A stretch of 64,000 nt of DNA, taken from the NCBI RefSeq assembly GCF_029478095.1, contig NZ_JAKOAV010000019.1, positions 1 to 64,000 of the forward strand, read 5' to 3'. The translations under genes were made by a program, and so were the position numbers. Shown one piece after another: positions 1 through 8,124 of this stretch. Origin of the DNA: Pelotomaculum isophthalicicum JI. GTDB lineage: Bacteria; Bacillota; Desulfotomaculia; Desulfotomaculales; Pelotomaculaceae. The notes beneath the pieces are model-generated. The model saw only the letters and a list, made by a program, of their open reading frames with translations. It was not told where the DNA came from and did no database searches. The stretch's first letter is position 1. The number at the start of each line of letters is the position of its first letter.

Positions 1-131
1 GATACCATATACGGAACTAAAAGCATACGCAATGCTGTGAGTCAATTTCCGAAGAGCCCGGTGCGGGAAATCTGCACGCCGGGTTCCGTGGGGGTTGGGC
101 CACCAATTGGTGGCCTTTCTACCCAGAGGAT
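1..131 (+). mobile_element. 3' end of a group II intron (domains V and VI)
   Basis: Positions 54-86 fold as a group II intron domain V: an AGC triad at 55-57, a GAAA tetraloop at 67-70 and a returning arm ending GGGTTC. A domain VI-like hairpin follows (arms GGCCACC and GGTGGCC around AATT, about 98-115), then a CTACCC tract holding a candidate bulged branch-point A near 121. The intron should end shortly afterwards, about 125-131. Nothing of the reverse transcriptase lies inside the window, so the copy is cut by the window edge. That this is an intron end is family knowledge applied to visible structure. The exact 3' splice site is a guess. Confidence 0.6.
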
Positions 132-159
132 AATGCTGCAGAAAATTACTGCAGCATTA
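131..159 (+). other. Perfect 10-bp inverted repeat just after the intron end
   Basis: The arms TAATGCTGCA (131-140) and TGCAGCATTA (150-159) are perfectly complementary around a 9-nt loop. There is no T-run, so it is not a good intrinsic terminator. It directly abuts the predicted 3' end of the group II intron and may be part of the target site. Confidence 0.5.
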
Positions 160-485
160 CCCTACTCGATTTGAATTGTTCTCAATTTCTTTGCATTTTC
201 AGACAGCGTAACTACGAAGATAGACATGAAAATGCTGTTTATAGACATAATCCATAGACAAATTCTTTTATTAATGCTAAATTATTATCACCAGAATATG
301 GGTGACGAAAATCTGTATGAAGGGGTGATTCCAATGGACCTTTTAATAAAAAGTGGTTCGTGAGGTAGCTCAGGGTCAGCCGTGCTAGCTAATTTCCCAA
401 AAGTATCCTAACAAACCACTATCATTATTCTATCATCCTTTATCCCTTTATGTAATAGGGATTAATAAAACAAGGAGGTTATATA
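160..485. other. Intergenic stretch, no convincing gene
   Basis: AT-rich DNA with stops in all frames. The only clear signal is an AAGGAGG ribosome binding site at 473-479 serving the secreted protein that starts at 486. I do not see a promoter with both boxes. Confidence 0.4.
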
Positions 486-1142
486 ATGATTAAGAGAAAG
501 ACTATCATTTTTGTTACACTAGCTATTTTAATGTTTATTTGTATGCCTGCTGTTGCATCAGCTAATGCATTTGTTGGAGGAGCATGGACTTCATCATCAT
601 CTAACATAATAGGAGTAAAATGTGATATATATACAGCAGCATATGGAGTCTTAAATTCGCCCCATTTTACGTGTGCATGGCCTATGGTTTATGTAACCGG
701 TACATCTTCATGGGCACAAGTTGGTTGGGATGTTGATCCAGATATAGGTGGCTGTCGTTATTTTTATCAGAGCTGCGATGATGGCACTCCCTATGAAAGT
801 ATCAGCTGGACCGGTCCGGCTTGGAATAGTTGGCATACTTACAAAGTATTAAAAAATAGTTCTGGGTCTTGGGTTGGAACAGAAGATGGTGCAGTTATAG
901 GTTCACAAACTTTTTCCATGTCTCCCAATAGAGTTGAATATTATAATGAGAATGATTCAACTAGTACGCAGTATATTGGCACAAGTTCTAACAAACTAGA
1001 ATTTTCTCAAGTTTCTTACACTACTAATGGAACTTCATGGTCCAAACCTTCACTGTCATTTAGTCACAGTTCTAATTCCAGCATTGATACTAGTCCATGG
1101 AGCAGTGGTGGGTATTGGTATTCTTGGGATTCTAGATATTAG
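486..1142 (+). CDS. Secreted hypothetical protein
   Basis: 218 residues, starting after an AAGGAGG site 6 nt upstream. The N-terminus is a classical Sec signal peptide: a KRK charged start, a hydrophobic core to about residue 21, and a cleavage site after ASA at about 26. The mature part is rich in Ser, Thr, Trp, Tyr and Asn and has four Cys between about residues 46 and 96. This looks like a small beta-rich extracellular protein. I do not recognise a family. The next gene begins 13 nt downstream with its own AGGGAGGG site and also encodes an exported protein, so the two probably form a small operon of cell-surface or secreted products. Confidence 0.7.
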   Translation: MIKRKTIIFVTLAILMFICMPAVASANAFVGGAWTSSSSNIIGVKCDIYTAAYGVLNSPHFTCAWPMVYVTGTSSWAQVGWDVDPDIGGCRYFYQSCDDGTPYESISWTGPAWNSWHTYKVLKNSSGSWVGTEDGAVIGSQTFSMSPNRVEYYNENDSTSTQYIGTSSNKLEFSQVSYTTNGTSWSKPSLSFSHSSNSSIDTSPWSSGGYWYSWDSRY

Positions 1143-1155
1143 GGAGGGAGTATTA

Positions 1156-1683
1156 ATGAAAAAGAGTATTTTAAATAAAATCATATTGCTAGGTATTGTA
1201 GTGGCAGTATTGGTTTTTACTAGCTCATCTATAGTAAGTGCAAAAGATAATCTATCAACAAGCAACCTCAAATACCAATTTAATTCTGATATTAGTAAGA
1301 CTATACAAGATTTGGATTCACTTAAAAAAAATAGTACAATATTAGAAAGCACATCAATTATAGCTAAAATTACTCCCGACCAGGCTTTTGAGACGGCTTC
1401 CAAGCTTGCACCCAAATATGCTACTCAAGCCGAAAACATTGTTGTCGAATATTATCAACTTACAAACACCGGTTTTAATGCGTTTACTGATAGTGCCAAG
1501 CAAAAAAATAATTCTCTTTCAAAAGATGGTATTATGAAAGTCCCATGTTACATCGTTACTTTTAAAGGAATAACAAGAATTGGAGAAGCACCTATGGGGA
1601 TACAAGCTCCCATTTTTCACAATTTTAACATTGTAATTGATGCTAACACTGGTGAACCTCTTTACGGTTTTTCAACTATCTAA
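1156..1683 (+). CDS. Exported PepSY-like hypothetical protein
   Basis: 175 residues from an ATG preceded by AGGGAGGGAG. A reading extended upstream to 1027 would only overlap the preceding gene. Residues 1-30 form a signal peptide or membrane anchor (KKSILNK start, hydrophobic core, SIVSA end). The C-terminus, with VIDANTGEPLYGF, resembles the end of PepSY/YpeB-type domains, in which a strand ending in D-x-x-TGE closes the fold. This similarity is weak and inferred by eye. It probably acts outside the membrane together with the preceding secreted protein. The function is unknown. Confidence 0.65.
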   Translation: MKKSILNKIILLGIVVAVLVFTSSSIVSAKDNLSTSNLKYQFNSDISKTIQDLDSLKKNSTILESTSIIAKITPDQAFETASKLAPKYATQAENIVVEYYQLTNTGFNAFTDSAKQKNNSLSKDGIMKVPCYIVTFKGITRIGEAPMGIQAPIFHNFNIVIDANTGEPLYGFSTI

Positions 1684-1702
1684 TGAAGTCTATTTCGCTT
1701 AA

Positions 1703-1986
1703 GTCGTAACTGAAGGAAACGAAGCTTTCGGTGGATCTTCACTGCGTTCGGCTTCACCCGATGGGCAGGACCTTACTCCCTCTATAACAGGATATATCCC
1801 TGCAGATGGGTGTGCCTTTAACCCCGACGGCAGCGGCTTGGCCTTCGAAAACAAACATACGGATGTGCGGGCCACGCTGATATACAACTTGGTCTGGAAC
1901 AAAACCCCAGTACCATTGATTACATCAGGAGACGGTGACTATGATGCGGACGCGCTCTGGGCAGAATCCTTTTCCTGGCGGTCGGT
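1703..1986 (+). pseudogene. Remnant of a larger secreted or surface protein
   Basis: A frame open from 1703 reads EAFGGSSLRSASPDG..., then PADGCAFNPDGSGLAFEN and ITSGDGDYDADALWAESF. It has no good start or ribosome site and runs straight into transposable-element sequence at about 1987. The composition (Gly, Asp, aromatic residues) suits an extracellular protein. I read it as an internal piece of a gene cut by the element. Family unknown. Confidence 0.35.
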
Positions 1987-2330
1987 AAGCAAGGGGACGT
2001 TCTTTTTGCATCTTTGTTTCCTTTACAGGTTTCGAGGGCATATGAAACTGGAAATCTAGGAAACATGCCTTTATGATGAAATTAAACAAAGGAAAACCGA
2101 TGGTGAAGTAAAGGCAGAGATTGAACTATGTTGAATGGGGAGCCTTTAACGATATTGCAAACCATTGAGAAGCAGAAGCGTGATGAGGTACTCAGACTGA
2201 TCAAAGTTATTAAAGGGGCAACACAATAGCAGATCGCCCGGGTGACTGGATTGAATCAAAACATGGTCTTTAAGGTTCGAACAAGGAAGCAAAAGGAACG
2301 TCCCTTAGCTTCTACTCCTTAGCTTCTAGA
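1987..2330 (+). mobile_element. Degenerate, internally deleted Y1 transposase (RAYT-like) element
   Basis: The left end (AGCAAGGGGACGTTCTTTTT, 1988-2007) and the right end (GAAGCAAAAGGAACGTCCCTT, about 2286-2306) match the ends of the intact element at 48.3-49.2 kb. Between them lies only the last part of its transposase, from the equivalent of FREHMK to LNQSIVFKA. This carries an in-frame stop after KAEIEL (TGTTGA, about 2130) and another at ACACAATAG. Everything upstream in the transposase, including the catalytic half, is deleted. The junction CTTTACAGGTTTC at 2020-2032 recurs at about 12.36 kb. Confidence 0.7.
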
Positions 2331-2476
2331 GCGCTTGGAGCAATCTTTTGAAAATTCGGGAATGTGTGATACAAAATCTAACCTGTCATGGAAGGCTTTA
2401 TTCGCTTGTGGAACAAGTGTCGGAGCGGCCTACATGAGGTCATTGGGTAAGACCACCGGAGGTGGGCAAGGTGTGG

Positions 2477-2599
2477 ATGGGAAAGACGCCTAAAGTGACT
2501 CCCTATACCGAAGATGATTACATGGATTTTGAAGAAGACGAAGAGATGAAAGAAAAAGAAGCAGAGAAGAAAGAAGAAGACGTAGAAATGAAAAAGTAG
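2477..2599 (+). CDS. Possible small acidic protein (40 aa)
   Basis: The ATG at 2477 lies 11 nt after a GGAGGTGG site, and the frame ends in TAG at 2597-2599, followed by a good terminator. The product is almost entirely charged, with the pattern TPYTEDDYMDFEEDEEMK then KEKEAEKKEED. Low-complexity charged reading frames arise easily by chance, so existence is uncertain. The EDDYM stretch faintly recalls the acidic C-terminus of the deaminase-like effector at 21.7 kb. Confidence 0.3.
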   Translation: MGKTPKVTPYTEDDYMDFEEDEEMKEKEAEKKEEDVEMKK

Positions 2600-2618
2600 A
2601 TGTAATACAAAGATCAAG

Positions 2619-2650
2619 AAGGCAGGGGACTTACGATCCCCCGCCTTTTC
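2619..2650. terminator. Bidirectional intrinsic terminator
   Basis: The arms AAGGCAGGGGA (2619-2629) and TCCCCCGCCTT (2637-2647) pair with one mismatch and are followed by T residues on the plus strand. It sits between the small plus-strand frame ending at 2599 and the minus-strand diheme gene ending at 2681, so it can stop both. Confidence 0.65.
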
Positions 2651-2680
2651 AATGCCCATTCTTAATTAGTCTAGAATCCG

Positions 2681-3802
2681 TTACTGTGGATTGATCGCAC
2701 CGTATACTACAAATTCCCCTTTTTCAACCATCTCCCAGACCCTGCCGCTAAAGTCATATTGGTAAGACTTGTTTGTCGCGGTGTTTACCCTGAACGCCAC
2801 GGCTACTTTTATGCAATAATCACCGTTTCTGATTGCCGGGCGGTTGGGGTTAAACGGGTAGGGCGGATCGTCCCTGTCAATCGTCCACTGCGACCGGTCA
2901 GGAGTTACCGGCTCCGATAAAGGAGTAACAAACCGGTAAGGGCCTTCCCCATCCAGAGATGACTTACCGTCGCTTCCGGCTACGATCTTTGTTTCCATTA
3001 GAGGGAATCCATCGCGCTCGTAGGCGAGCAGGTAGTGCAGGTCTCCCGCCAATTGCTGGCCGTTGGTGTAGCCGGCTTGCGAGGAGAAGCCGATCCAGGG
3101 GTATTTGTTGTAAAACTTGCCCTGAGTATAGCTCTTCTTCAGATCGCTGATCACGAAGTTTCTGCTATAGCCGTCCGCGGCAAATACCGTGATGTCGGTC
3201 GCGTCATCCCTGACACCGGCGTCCTGGAGAAGCCGCCATACGTCCACACCGGCGTAAGTGCCGAAGTAGTCACCTGACTTGGCCGTGTCCACTGCCATAA
3301 ACTGCGTTGTTTTGGCCAACTGCCTTATCTTCTCACTAGTGTAAACTACAGCTGGCGCCTGAACCACGTTCGGGTTGTCATTGCTGTCGCCGGGCAGGCG
3401 GCCGGCAAGGATTTCCTGCCCATTACTAAATCCGTCCCCGTCGGAGTCCAATGCGTCAATTGCCGCAAACGCAGCCGCGTCCCGCCCCGCGTTGAGGTAG
3501 GCTGTGCCATAAGTGTTAAGTGTCGCTGCGATGTTCCCGTGCGGCGGCTTAAATCCGTATTTGAAATGGCAATAGTCGCACGAATCCAAGTACTTGTTTG
3601 AGGTGTTATAGCCTCCGGTGTGACACAAGTAACAATTGTCCAGTTTTGTGCCCACCGCCGACGGGTAGGTCTGCAGGAACAGGCCCGCATCCGCGTCCGT
3701 GTTGTGCGCCTTGTAAGAAGCCGTGACAGGATGGGCCGCGAGCAGGAGAAGAAAAGATACTGTCAGCAGAAACCCCAGCCAGCTTTTATTAACCTTAACC
3801 AT
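2681..3802 (-). CDS. Exported diheme protein with molybdopterin-oxidoreductase-like C-terminal domain
   Basis: 373 residues with an N-terminal signal peptide (hydrophobic residues 8-28). Two c-type heme sites, CYLCH and CDYCH, lie within about 20 residues of each other near residues 57-79. They are followed by a calcium-binding style loop, DSDGDGFSNGQE, near residue 120. The C-terminal half (WRLLQDAGVRDDATDITVFAADGYS...) resembles the oxidoreductase molybdopterin-binding (sulfite-oxidase-like) fold, here probably lacking the cofactor Cys. It lies 3 nt after the S-layer protein gene in one operon and just downstream of cytochrome c maturation genes, which fits a cell-surface electron-transfer role. 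The fold assignment of the second half is inference; the heme sites are plain. Confidence 0.75.
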   Translation of the reverse strand: MVKVNKSWLGFLLTVSFLLLLAAHPVTASYKAHNTDADAGLFLQTYPSAVGTKLDNCYLCHTGGYNTSNKYLDSCDYCHFKYGFKPPHGNIAATLNTYGTAYLNAGRDAAAFAAIDALDSDGDGFSNGQEILAGRLPGDSNDNPNVVQAPAVVYTSEKIRQLAKTTQFMAVDTAKSGDYFGTYAGVDVWRLLQDAGVRDDATDITVFAADGYSRNFVISDLKKSYTQGKFYNKYPWIGFSSQAGYTNGQQLAGDLHYLLAYERDGFPLMETKIVAGSDGKSSLDGEGPYRFVTPLSEPVTPDRSQWTIDRDDPPYPFNPNRPAIRNGDYCIKVAVAFRVNTATNKSYQYDFSGRVWEMVEKGEFVVYGAINPQ

Positions 3803-3805
3803 TTC

Positions 3806-6178
3806 CTACTCACCCCTTTCTAAGTTTAAGCTGTTCAGCACCCTGTACAGCATTACTGCCGCCTCAGCCCTGGTAGCGTTATTCGCGGGGGCAAAAAGCC
3901 CTCCCGACCCTTTAATGATTCCCTTGTCAACAGCCATGGCGCAGGATTCCGCCGCCCAATCGGAAATCAGGTTCTTGTCCGCGAACTGGTCTAGAACATC
4001 TATACCGGCGCTTTCTTTTGCGTTTTTATAGCGCAGAGCGTTTGCAGCCATCATAGCCGTCTGCTCGCGGCTGATTAGACTGTCGGGGGCGAAGCTGCTA
4101 TCACTAATACCCTTTACAATCCCTGCGGTATAAGCCTGCGAAACAGCGTTGCGGAACCAGGCGTCTTGCGGCACGTCGGCAAACGGGCACTGCTGTTCCC
4201 CTAAGAGGCCGAGGCAGCGTGCCAACATAGCAGCGAATTCAGCGCGGGTGACGTTGTTCTCAGGGGCGAACAGGCCGCCGCCCACACCTTTTAGATAGCC
4301 TTTACCGGCCATAAACTCAACTTCTTTTTGAGCCCAGTGACCCTGAATGTCGCTGAAGGTTACAGGACCACCTAATGACTCCTTATAGACGAGCGCCCAT
4401 TTGGACAGGTGGCTGGTCTGGAAGGAAAAGGCACCCTTTTCCGCGTCGTAAGTCCCGTTATCCAACGAAACCCATGAACCTGATTCCTGATCATAGTAAG
4501 CGGCTGTGAGTTCTCCACGCTGGGCGGCCTCTTTTGACTCAGCCGTCACCGGCAGAGCAACGCTGATAGTCCCGGCAAGCTTGTCTATCGATTGGGTTTT
4601 GCCATCCTGCATTAACGCTGTTATCGACAACTCGAAGACCTTCCCGGCAATCATAACTGCGCCGCCCGCGGGCGTGGCGCCGCTGTCGACAACCCTGGCG
4701 CCTATGCTGACAGATTGGGCCGTACCCTGTATACCGCCGAGCAAGGCGGCCGGATCCAGGGTCAGATTTACGTCAGCGTTACTTACCGTAACCTCTACCG
4801 GTTTGCCCATGGAGGCAATGGTACCCAACTGACTGATGGTTAAGCTCAACCCGGTGGTTGAACCTGAAGTACTCAGGGTTACTTTTGGAGATGTTTCCGC
4901 ATTCTTCAGAGCACTTGCCACATCGGCATCGGAAAAGCTGGAAGTAAGCCCGCTGTTGGTGGCCGGACTTGTGCTGGAGGAGACAGGGTTGCTGCTTCCG
5001 CTGCTGCTTCCGTATGTCGTGAAGGACCAGCCAATTAAACGGTTATAGAAGCCCTGGCATACCGTGCCCTCAAGAGCCAGTTCGTGGAAGACCACCTGGT
5101 ATGCAGTCCGGTAGCTAAGGGCGGCGGAAATAGTCACCGTGCTCCCGTCCACGGACACCTGGTTTTTCGTAACCGGTTTTCCGGTGTTCTTCTCATAAAC
5201 CTGGATCTTGTCGTTATCCGTAATCCTCACCGGCTGGTTGAATACTGCAGTAATTGACCCGCCTATCGATGCATAGCCGCCGTCAACTGGTGTGGACTGC
5301 TGCAGGGTGACTGCCGGGATCGCGACCGCTACAGGCTGGGAAGCGGGACCATAGCCGTACTGGTTACCCGCCCTAACTTTAAAGTAATAGGTTTTACCGG
5401 CTTCAAGACCTCCGTTGCCTGTCCCTGAATAGCTGCAGGAGTTACTTGTCAATGACCACTCCTGACCCGGGTCAGGCTCTTTGCCGAAGTCACAAGCCTG
5501 AATATAAGTTCCTTCCGGGTCGCTGGAATACAACAACTGGTAGCGGGTAGCCCCAACTACAGTATCCCAGGTTGCGTTCACTTTTAAAGAATTTGCCGCA
5601 ACGACCCCAAGGTTTGACGGCGCCGAGGCAGGCGGGTCGCCAAGTGTTACAGAAGCGCTTTTAGTATAACTGTTGCCGTTAGCCCCATAGACTGACAACG
5701 TAACCGTACCGGTTCCTACTGCGGGTGCATTGACGACCCCCGGAACGACCATGTAAATGTTGATGTTAGCGTTAGTATAAACCGAGCCGCTGACGGTAGG
5801 CTGGAAAATGAACCTGTATACATCTCCCGCGACGCTGACATCGCCATTGAGGACTGACCAGTATTTATCAGTGCTATTGTTTTTGTATTGGATACTGGCC
5901 AGAGTGCAGCCAGGATCTTCGCTGCTGATGCTGTTTTGCACAAAAGAAAAACCCTGCGGGAAATTAACATACACGTATGAACCAACCGACAAGTTCAACT
6001 GCTCTCCCGACTTAAAAGTCAGCGTGTAACGGCCCTCCTGCCCGGGAACATAAGTAGAGGATTGTACGCTCAGGCTTGTAAGATCCGTTGCCGAAGCCGA
6101 GCCCAGGAAAAACAGAAAGCATAATAAAGACAACAGGATGCCGGCTGACCGGCTGTTAAGTGACATAACGCTTTTCAT
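3806..6178 (-). CDS. S-layer-homology surface protein with Fn3 and Ig-like domains
   Basis: About 790 residues from the ATG at 6178, which is preceded immediately by AAAGGAG; an ATG at 6166 is an alternative start. A signal peptide ends near GSASA. An adhesion-like beta domain follows, then an Fn3-type domain (PSNLGVVAANSLKVNATWD...), a bacterial Ig-like domain (STPVDGGYASIGGSITAVFN) and a Ser/Thr-rich linker. Three C-terminal SLH repeats close the protein: FSDIQGHWAQKEVEFM, FADVPQDAWFRNAVSQ and FADKNLISDWAAESCAM. SLH repeats anchor proteins to cell-wall secondary polymer. It is co-transcribed with the diheme protein downstream and may hold it at the cell surface. The leader upstream carries a conserved RNA-like motif and a strong terminator. 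Confidence 0.85.
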   Translation of the reverse strand: MKSVMSLNSRSAGILLSLLCFLFFLGSASATDLTSLSVQSSTYVPGQEGRYTLTFKSGEQLNLSVGSYVYVNFPQGFSFVQNSISSEDPGCTLASIQYKNNSTDKYWSVLNGDVSVAGDVYRFIFQPTVSGSVYTNANINIYMVVPGVVNAPAVGTGTVTLSVYGANGNSYTKSASVTLGDPPASAPSNLGVVAANSLKVNATWDTVVGATRYQLLYSSDPEGTYIQACDFGKEPDPGQEWSLTSNSCSYSGTGNGGLEAGKTYYFKVRAGNQYGYGPASQPVAVAIPAVTLQQSTPVDGGYASIGGSITAVFNQPVRITDNDKIQVYEKNTGKPVTKNQVSVDGSTVTISAALSYRTAYQVVFHELALEGTVCQGFYNRLIGWSFTTYGSSSGSSNPVSSSTSPATNSGLTSSFSDADVASALKNAETSPKVTLSTSGSTTGLSLTISQLGTIASMGKPVEVTVSNADVNLTLDPAALLGGIQGTAQSVSIGARVVDSGATPAGGAVMIAGKVFELSITALMQDGKTQSIDKLAGTISVALPVTAESKEAAQRGELTAAYYDQESGSWVSLDNGTYDAEKGAFSFQTSHLSKWALVYKESLGGPVTFSDIQGHWAQKEVEFMAGKGYLKGVGGGLFAPENNVTRAEFAAMLARCLGLLGEQQCPFADVPQDAWFRNAVSQAYTAGIVKGISDSSFAPDSLISREQTAMMAANALRYKNAKESAGIDVLDQFADKNLISDWAAESCAMAVDKGIIKGSGGLFAPANNATRAEAAVMLYRVLNSLNLERGE

Positions 6179-6246
6179 CTCCTTTCTTGCCAATATTGTG
6201 CATCGCGCTATTACAGACAACATCACCTCCCCAATAAAAAAACCAA

Positions 6247-6396
6247 TAAAAAAACCGGGCCTGCGGAAAGAACCCAGCCCGGCGTGTAAGCACATGACTT
6301 GGCTGGTCTCCTTTCCGGCGGGAGGCGCCGGCGTTTCCACCGGAACCTATCGGCCCTGGTCCATGGACTGATTCATTAGGTCCCAAGGGCTCGGAG
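6247..6396 (-). promoter_or_regulatory. Structured leader with terminator, related to the one at 7.9-8.0 kb
   Basis: Read on the minus strand, the leader begins CTCCGAG (6390-6396). It then carries GGAAAC, GCGCCTCCC (6320-6328) and GGAAAGGAG (6308-6316), the last two able to pair as CTCC/GGAG. It ends in a perfect CCGGGC/GCCCGG hairpin followed by a T-run (6247-6282). The same blocks in the same order precede resB at 7872-8030. This looks like a transcription-attenuating cis-regulatory RNA. From memory the GCCTCCC...GGAAAGGAG core is reminiscent of the molybdenum/tungsten cofactor RNA, but I cannot confirm the class. It would control the S-layer and diheme operon. Confidence 0.5.
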
Positions 6397-6416
6397 ACAA
6401 TATTATTGTTTTGTTT

Positions 6417-7214
6417 CTAGTAGCTATGCGCCCCCGGCAACAGCAAGGTAACCCCTATGAGGGTGAAAACAACCGCTGCAAATCCTATCACGGCTATCAA
6501 TGCGGCAAACCTGCCCTCCCATTGCCTGGCTCTGCGAAAATGCAGGTACACAGCATATATGAGCCATGTAATAAGCGCCCAGGTTTCTTTGGGATCCCAA
6601 TTCCACCACGATCCCCACACTTCCTCAGCCCATATTGCCCCTGTCACCAGGACCAGGGTCATAAACGGGAAGCCGGCTGCTATGAAATAGTAAATTAACC
6701 TGTCCAAATTGCGGTCCGAAACGAAGGTCCCGTCTTTGCCTTTTTGCCATAGGTAAAGGATGGCGGCCGCAAAGGAAAGGGCAAAAAAACCGTAGGCAAG
6801 AACCGCAGCAGCGACATGCAGTTGCAGCCAGACGCTTTGTAGCGCCGGGATAAGCGGGCCGGCAGCCGTCTTTACCGTCAGGGCATACCCCAAAAACAAT
6901 ACCTCCAGCGGCAGGACTACAACACCGGCAATGTGAATCTTAAAACGGCGACACCCAATCAGATAAAGCACAGCCAGTCCCCAGCAAAAAACAATAATAA
7001 ACTCGTACATACTGGCAAAAGGAAGGTGGCCGCCAGCAAGACTCCTTGCCGCCAGGGCGGCTGTATGGAGGGCCAGGCCTGCGGCAAAGAAGCCCGTGCC
7101 CGTACGGAGAGCCCTACCCGCCTGGAACCAGAAGGCGGCGAGGTAAAGGACGGAAGATATAAGATAAGTGATAAGAGCAGCAAAAAAAAGGTCGTTTTCA
7201 GGAAGTAACACCAT
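6417..7214 (-). CDS. ccsB: Cytochrome c biogenesis protein CcsB/ResC
   Basis: 265 residues and about eight membrane segments. The signature WGSWWNWDPKETWALITW near residue 205 is the tryptophan-rich heme-handling motif of the CcsA/CcmC/ResC family. Conserved His residues lie before it (LQLHVAAAVLAYG) and after it (AVYLHFRR). With ResB it forms the system II cytochrome c synthase, which carries heme across the membrane and attaches it to CXXCH sites outside the cell. The gene overlaps the end of resB by 17 nt, so the pair is translationally coupled. The likely client is the diheme protein encoded downstream. Confidence 0.92.
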   Translation of the reverse strand: MVLLPENDLFFAALITYLISSVLYLAAFWFQAGRALRTGTGFFAAGLALHTAALAARSLAGGHLPFASMYEFIIVFCWGLAVLYLIGCRRFKIHIAGVVVLPLEVLFLGYALTVKTAAGPLIPALQSVWLQLHVAAAVLAYGFFALSFAAAILYLWQKGKDGTFVSDRNLDRLIYYFIAAGFPFMTLVLVTGAIWAEEVWGSWWNWDPKETWALITWLIYAVYLHFRRARQWEGRFAALIAVIGFAAVVFTLIGVTLLLPGAHSY

Positions 7215-7851
7215 GCCGCCTCCCTAATAAAATTAAAACCGACCCCGCAGCCAGCGACAACAGGCCTGTCCGGACAAAAGGGAGACCTTGTTCGGATTTT
7301 ACTGTCAGGCCGCTGATATTACCACCGGGCGCTGTCCTAAAGGTGGACTGGTATATCTTGATTTCTTTATAACTGGCGGGATGGTTGACTGATATATGTT
7401 TTACGTCAACTTCCCGCCCGCTTTCCAAAATGCTGATAGTAGTGAAGTATTGCTTTACGGCCCCGCCGGCATAGTATTCAGCCTCAATTACCTCTGCCCT
7501 GACGGCGATGGGGAAACCCTCATGCTCCAGGTCCACCGTCTCGTGCTCTTTTATTTGAATGTAAGCGCTGTGCTTCGGCCCACCCAAGAGGCCGGCCAGG
7601 ATGATCAGGGCAATGCCCAAGTGCAATAAAAGATCTCCCAGTTTCCTTGTTGTTATGTTGCATGTAAGACTCCTGAAACGGGCAATCACGCAGGACAAAA
7701 TATTTAGGCACAATACCACAAACAAAATAGTCCTGAACAAAAAGCGCGGATTCTCCGGGATATACTCCATAAATACAAAATATACGCAGCAAACTGATAT
7801 AGCCAAAATACCGAATGGCATTGAATTAAATATCTTAATTATTTTTTTCAT
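7198..7851 (-). CDS. resB: ResB-like cytochrome c biogenesis protein
   Basis: 217 residues, shorter than typical ResB. Two membrane segments occur near the N-terminus (about residues 10-55), then a third (LGDLLLHLGIALIILAGLLGG), an extracytoplasmic domain, and a last helix near residue 195 (TGLLSLAAGSVLILLG). The order LLHLGIALIILAG, then KEHETVDL and YQSTF, matches compact ResB proteins of Clostridia. It works with CcsB, whose gene overlaps its 3' end. The gene is preceded by a terminator-ended leader (7872-8030), which suggests regulated read-through. Confidence 0.85.
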   Translation of the reverse strand: MKKIIKIFNSMPFGILAISVCCVYFVFMEYIPENPRFLFRTILFVVLCLNILSCVIARFRSLTCNITTRKLGDLLLHLGIALIILAGLLGGPKHSAYIQIKEHETVDLEHEGFPIAVRAEVIEAEYYAGGAVKQYFTTISILESGREVDVKHISVNHPASYKEIKIYQSTFRTAPGGNISGLTVKSEQGLPFVRTGLLSLAAGSVLILLGRRHGVTS

Positions 7852-7871
7852 ACACCCTGCACCATGACTTT

Positions 7872-8030
7872 AATAAAAAATAAGGCTTTGTCCCATTTAA
7901 AGGAACAAAGCCACAAAATTGCTTCTAGCCATGTTCTCCTTTCCACAATGGGAGGCGCGTTTGTTTCCCAACACACCCTAACGGCCAGACAACCATACCT
8001 GCTACCGGCTAAGGTTTACCTGACTCGGAG
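7872..8030 (-). promoter_or_regulatory. Structured leader with terminator upstream of resB
   Basis: On the minus strand the leader starts CTCCGAG (8024-8030). It contains GGGAAACAAAC, GCGCCTCCC (7950-7958) and GGAAAGGAG (7936-7944), and ends in a GGCTTTGT/ACAAAGCC hairpin (7883-7912) followed by a TTATTTTTTATT tract. The blocks match those in the leader at 6247-6396, while the terminator stem is unrelated in sequence, as expected for an attenuator under the same ligand. Function is inferred. Confidence 0.5.
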
Positions 8031-8124
8031 ATCTTTAATTTTAACATGTGAGTAAAGTAATTCTACATCTTAGAACAAATTCCTGCATGAATGATTAATT
8101 ATTGTTACTATAACAAATGAAATT

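Noticed and set aside
360..390. tRNA-like GGTAGCTCAGGGTCAGCC segment
   Set aside because: The neighbouring bases do not form acceptor or anticodon stems.
2378..2659. Minus-strand Phe-rich frame
   Set aside because: The poly-Phe/Leu run is the complement of a GAA/AAG-rich acidic stretch on the plus strand.
6247..6396. Class I c-di-GMP riboswitch in the S-layer operon leader
   Set aside because: The diagnostic GGGCAAACC and ACGCAAAGCC segments are absent on the transcribed strand.
7864..8055. Plus-strand 63-codon frame in the resB leader
   Set aside because: It covers the terminator and conserved blocks of the minus-strand leader RNA; no ribosome site.
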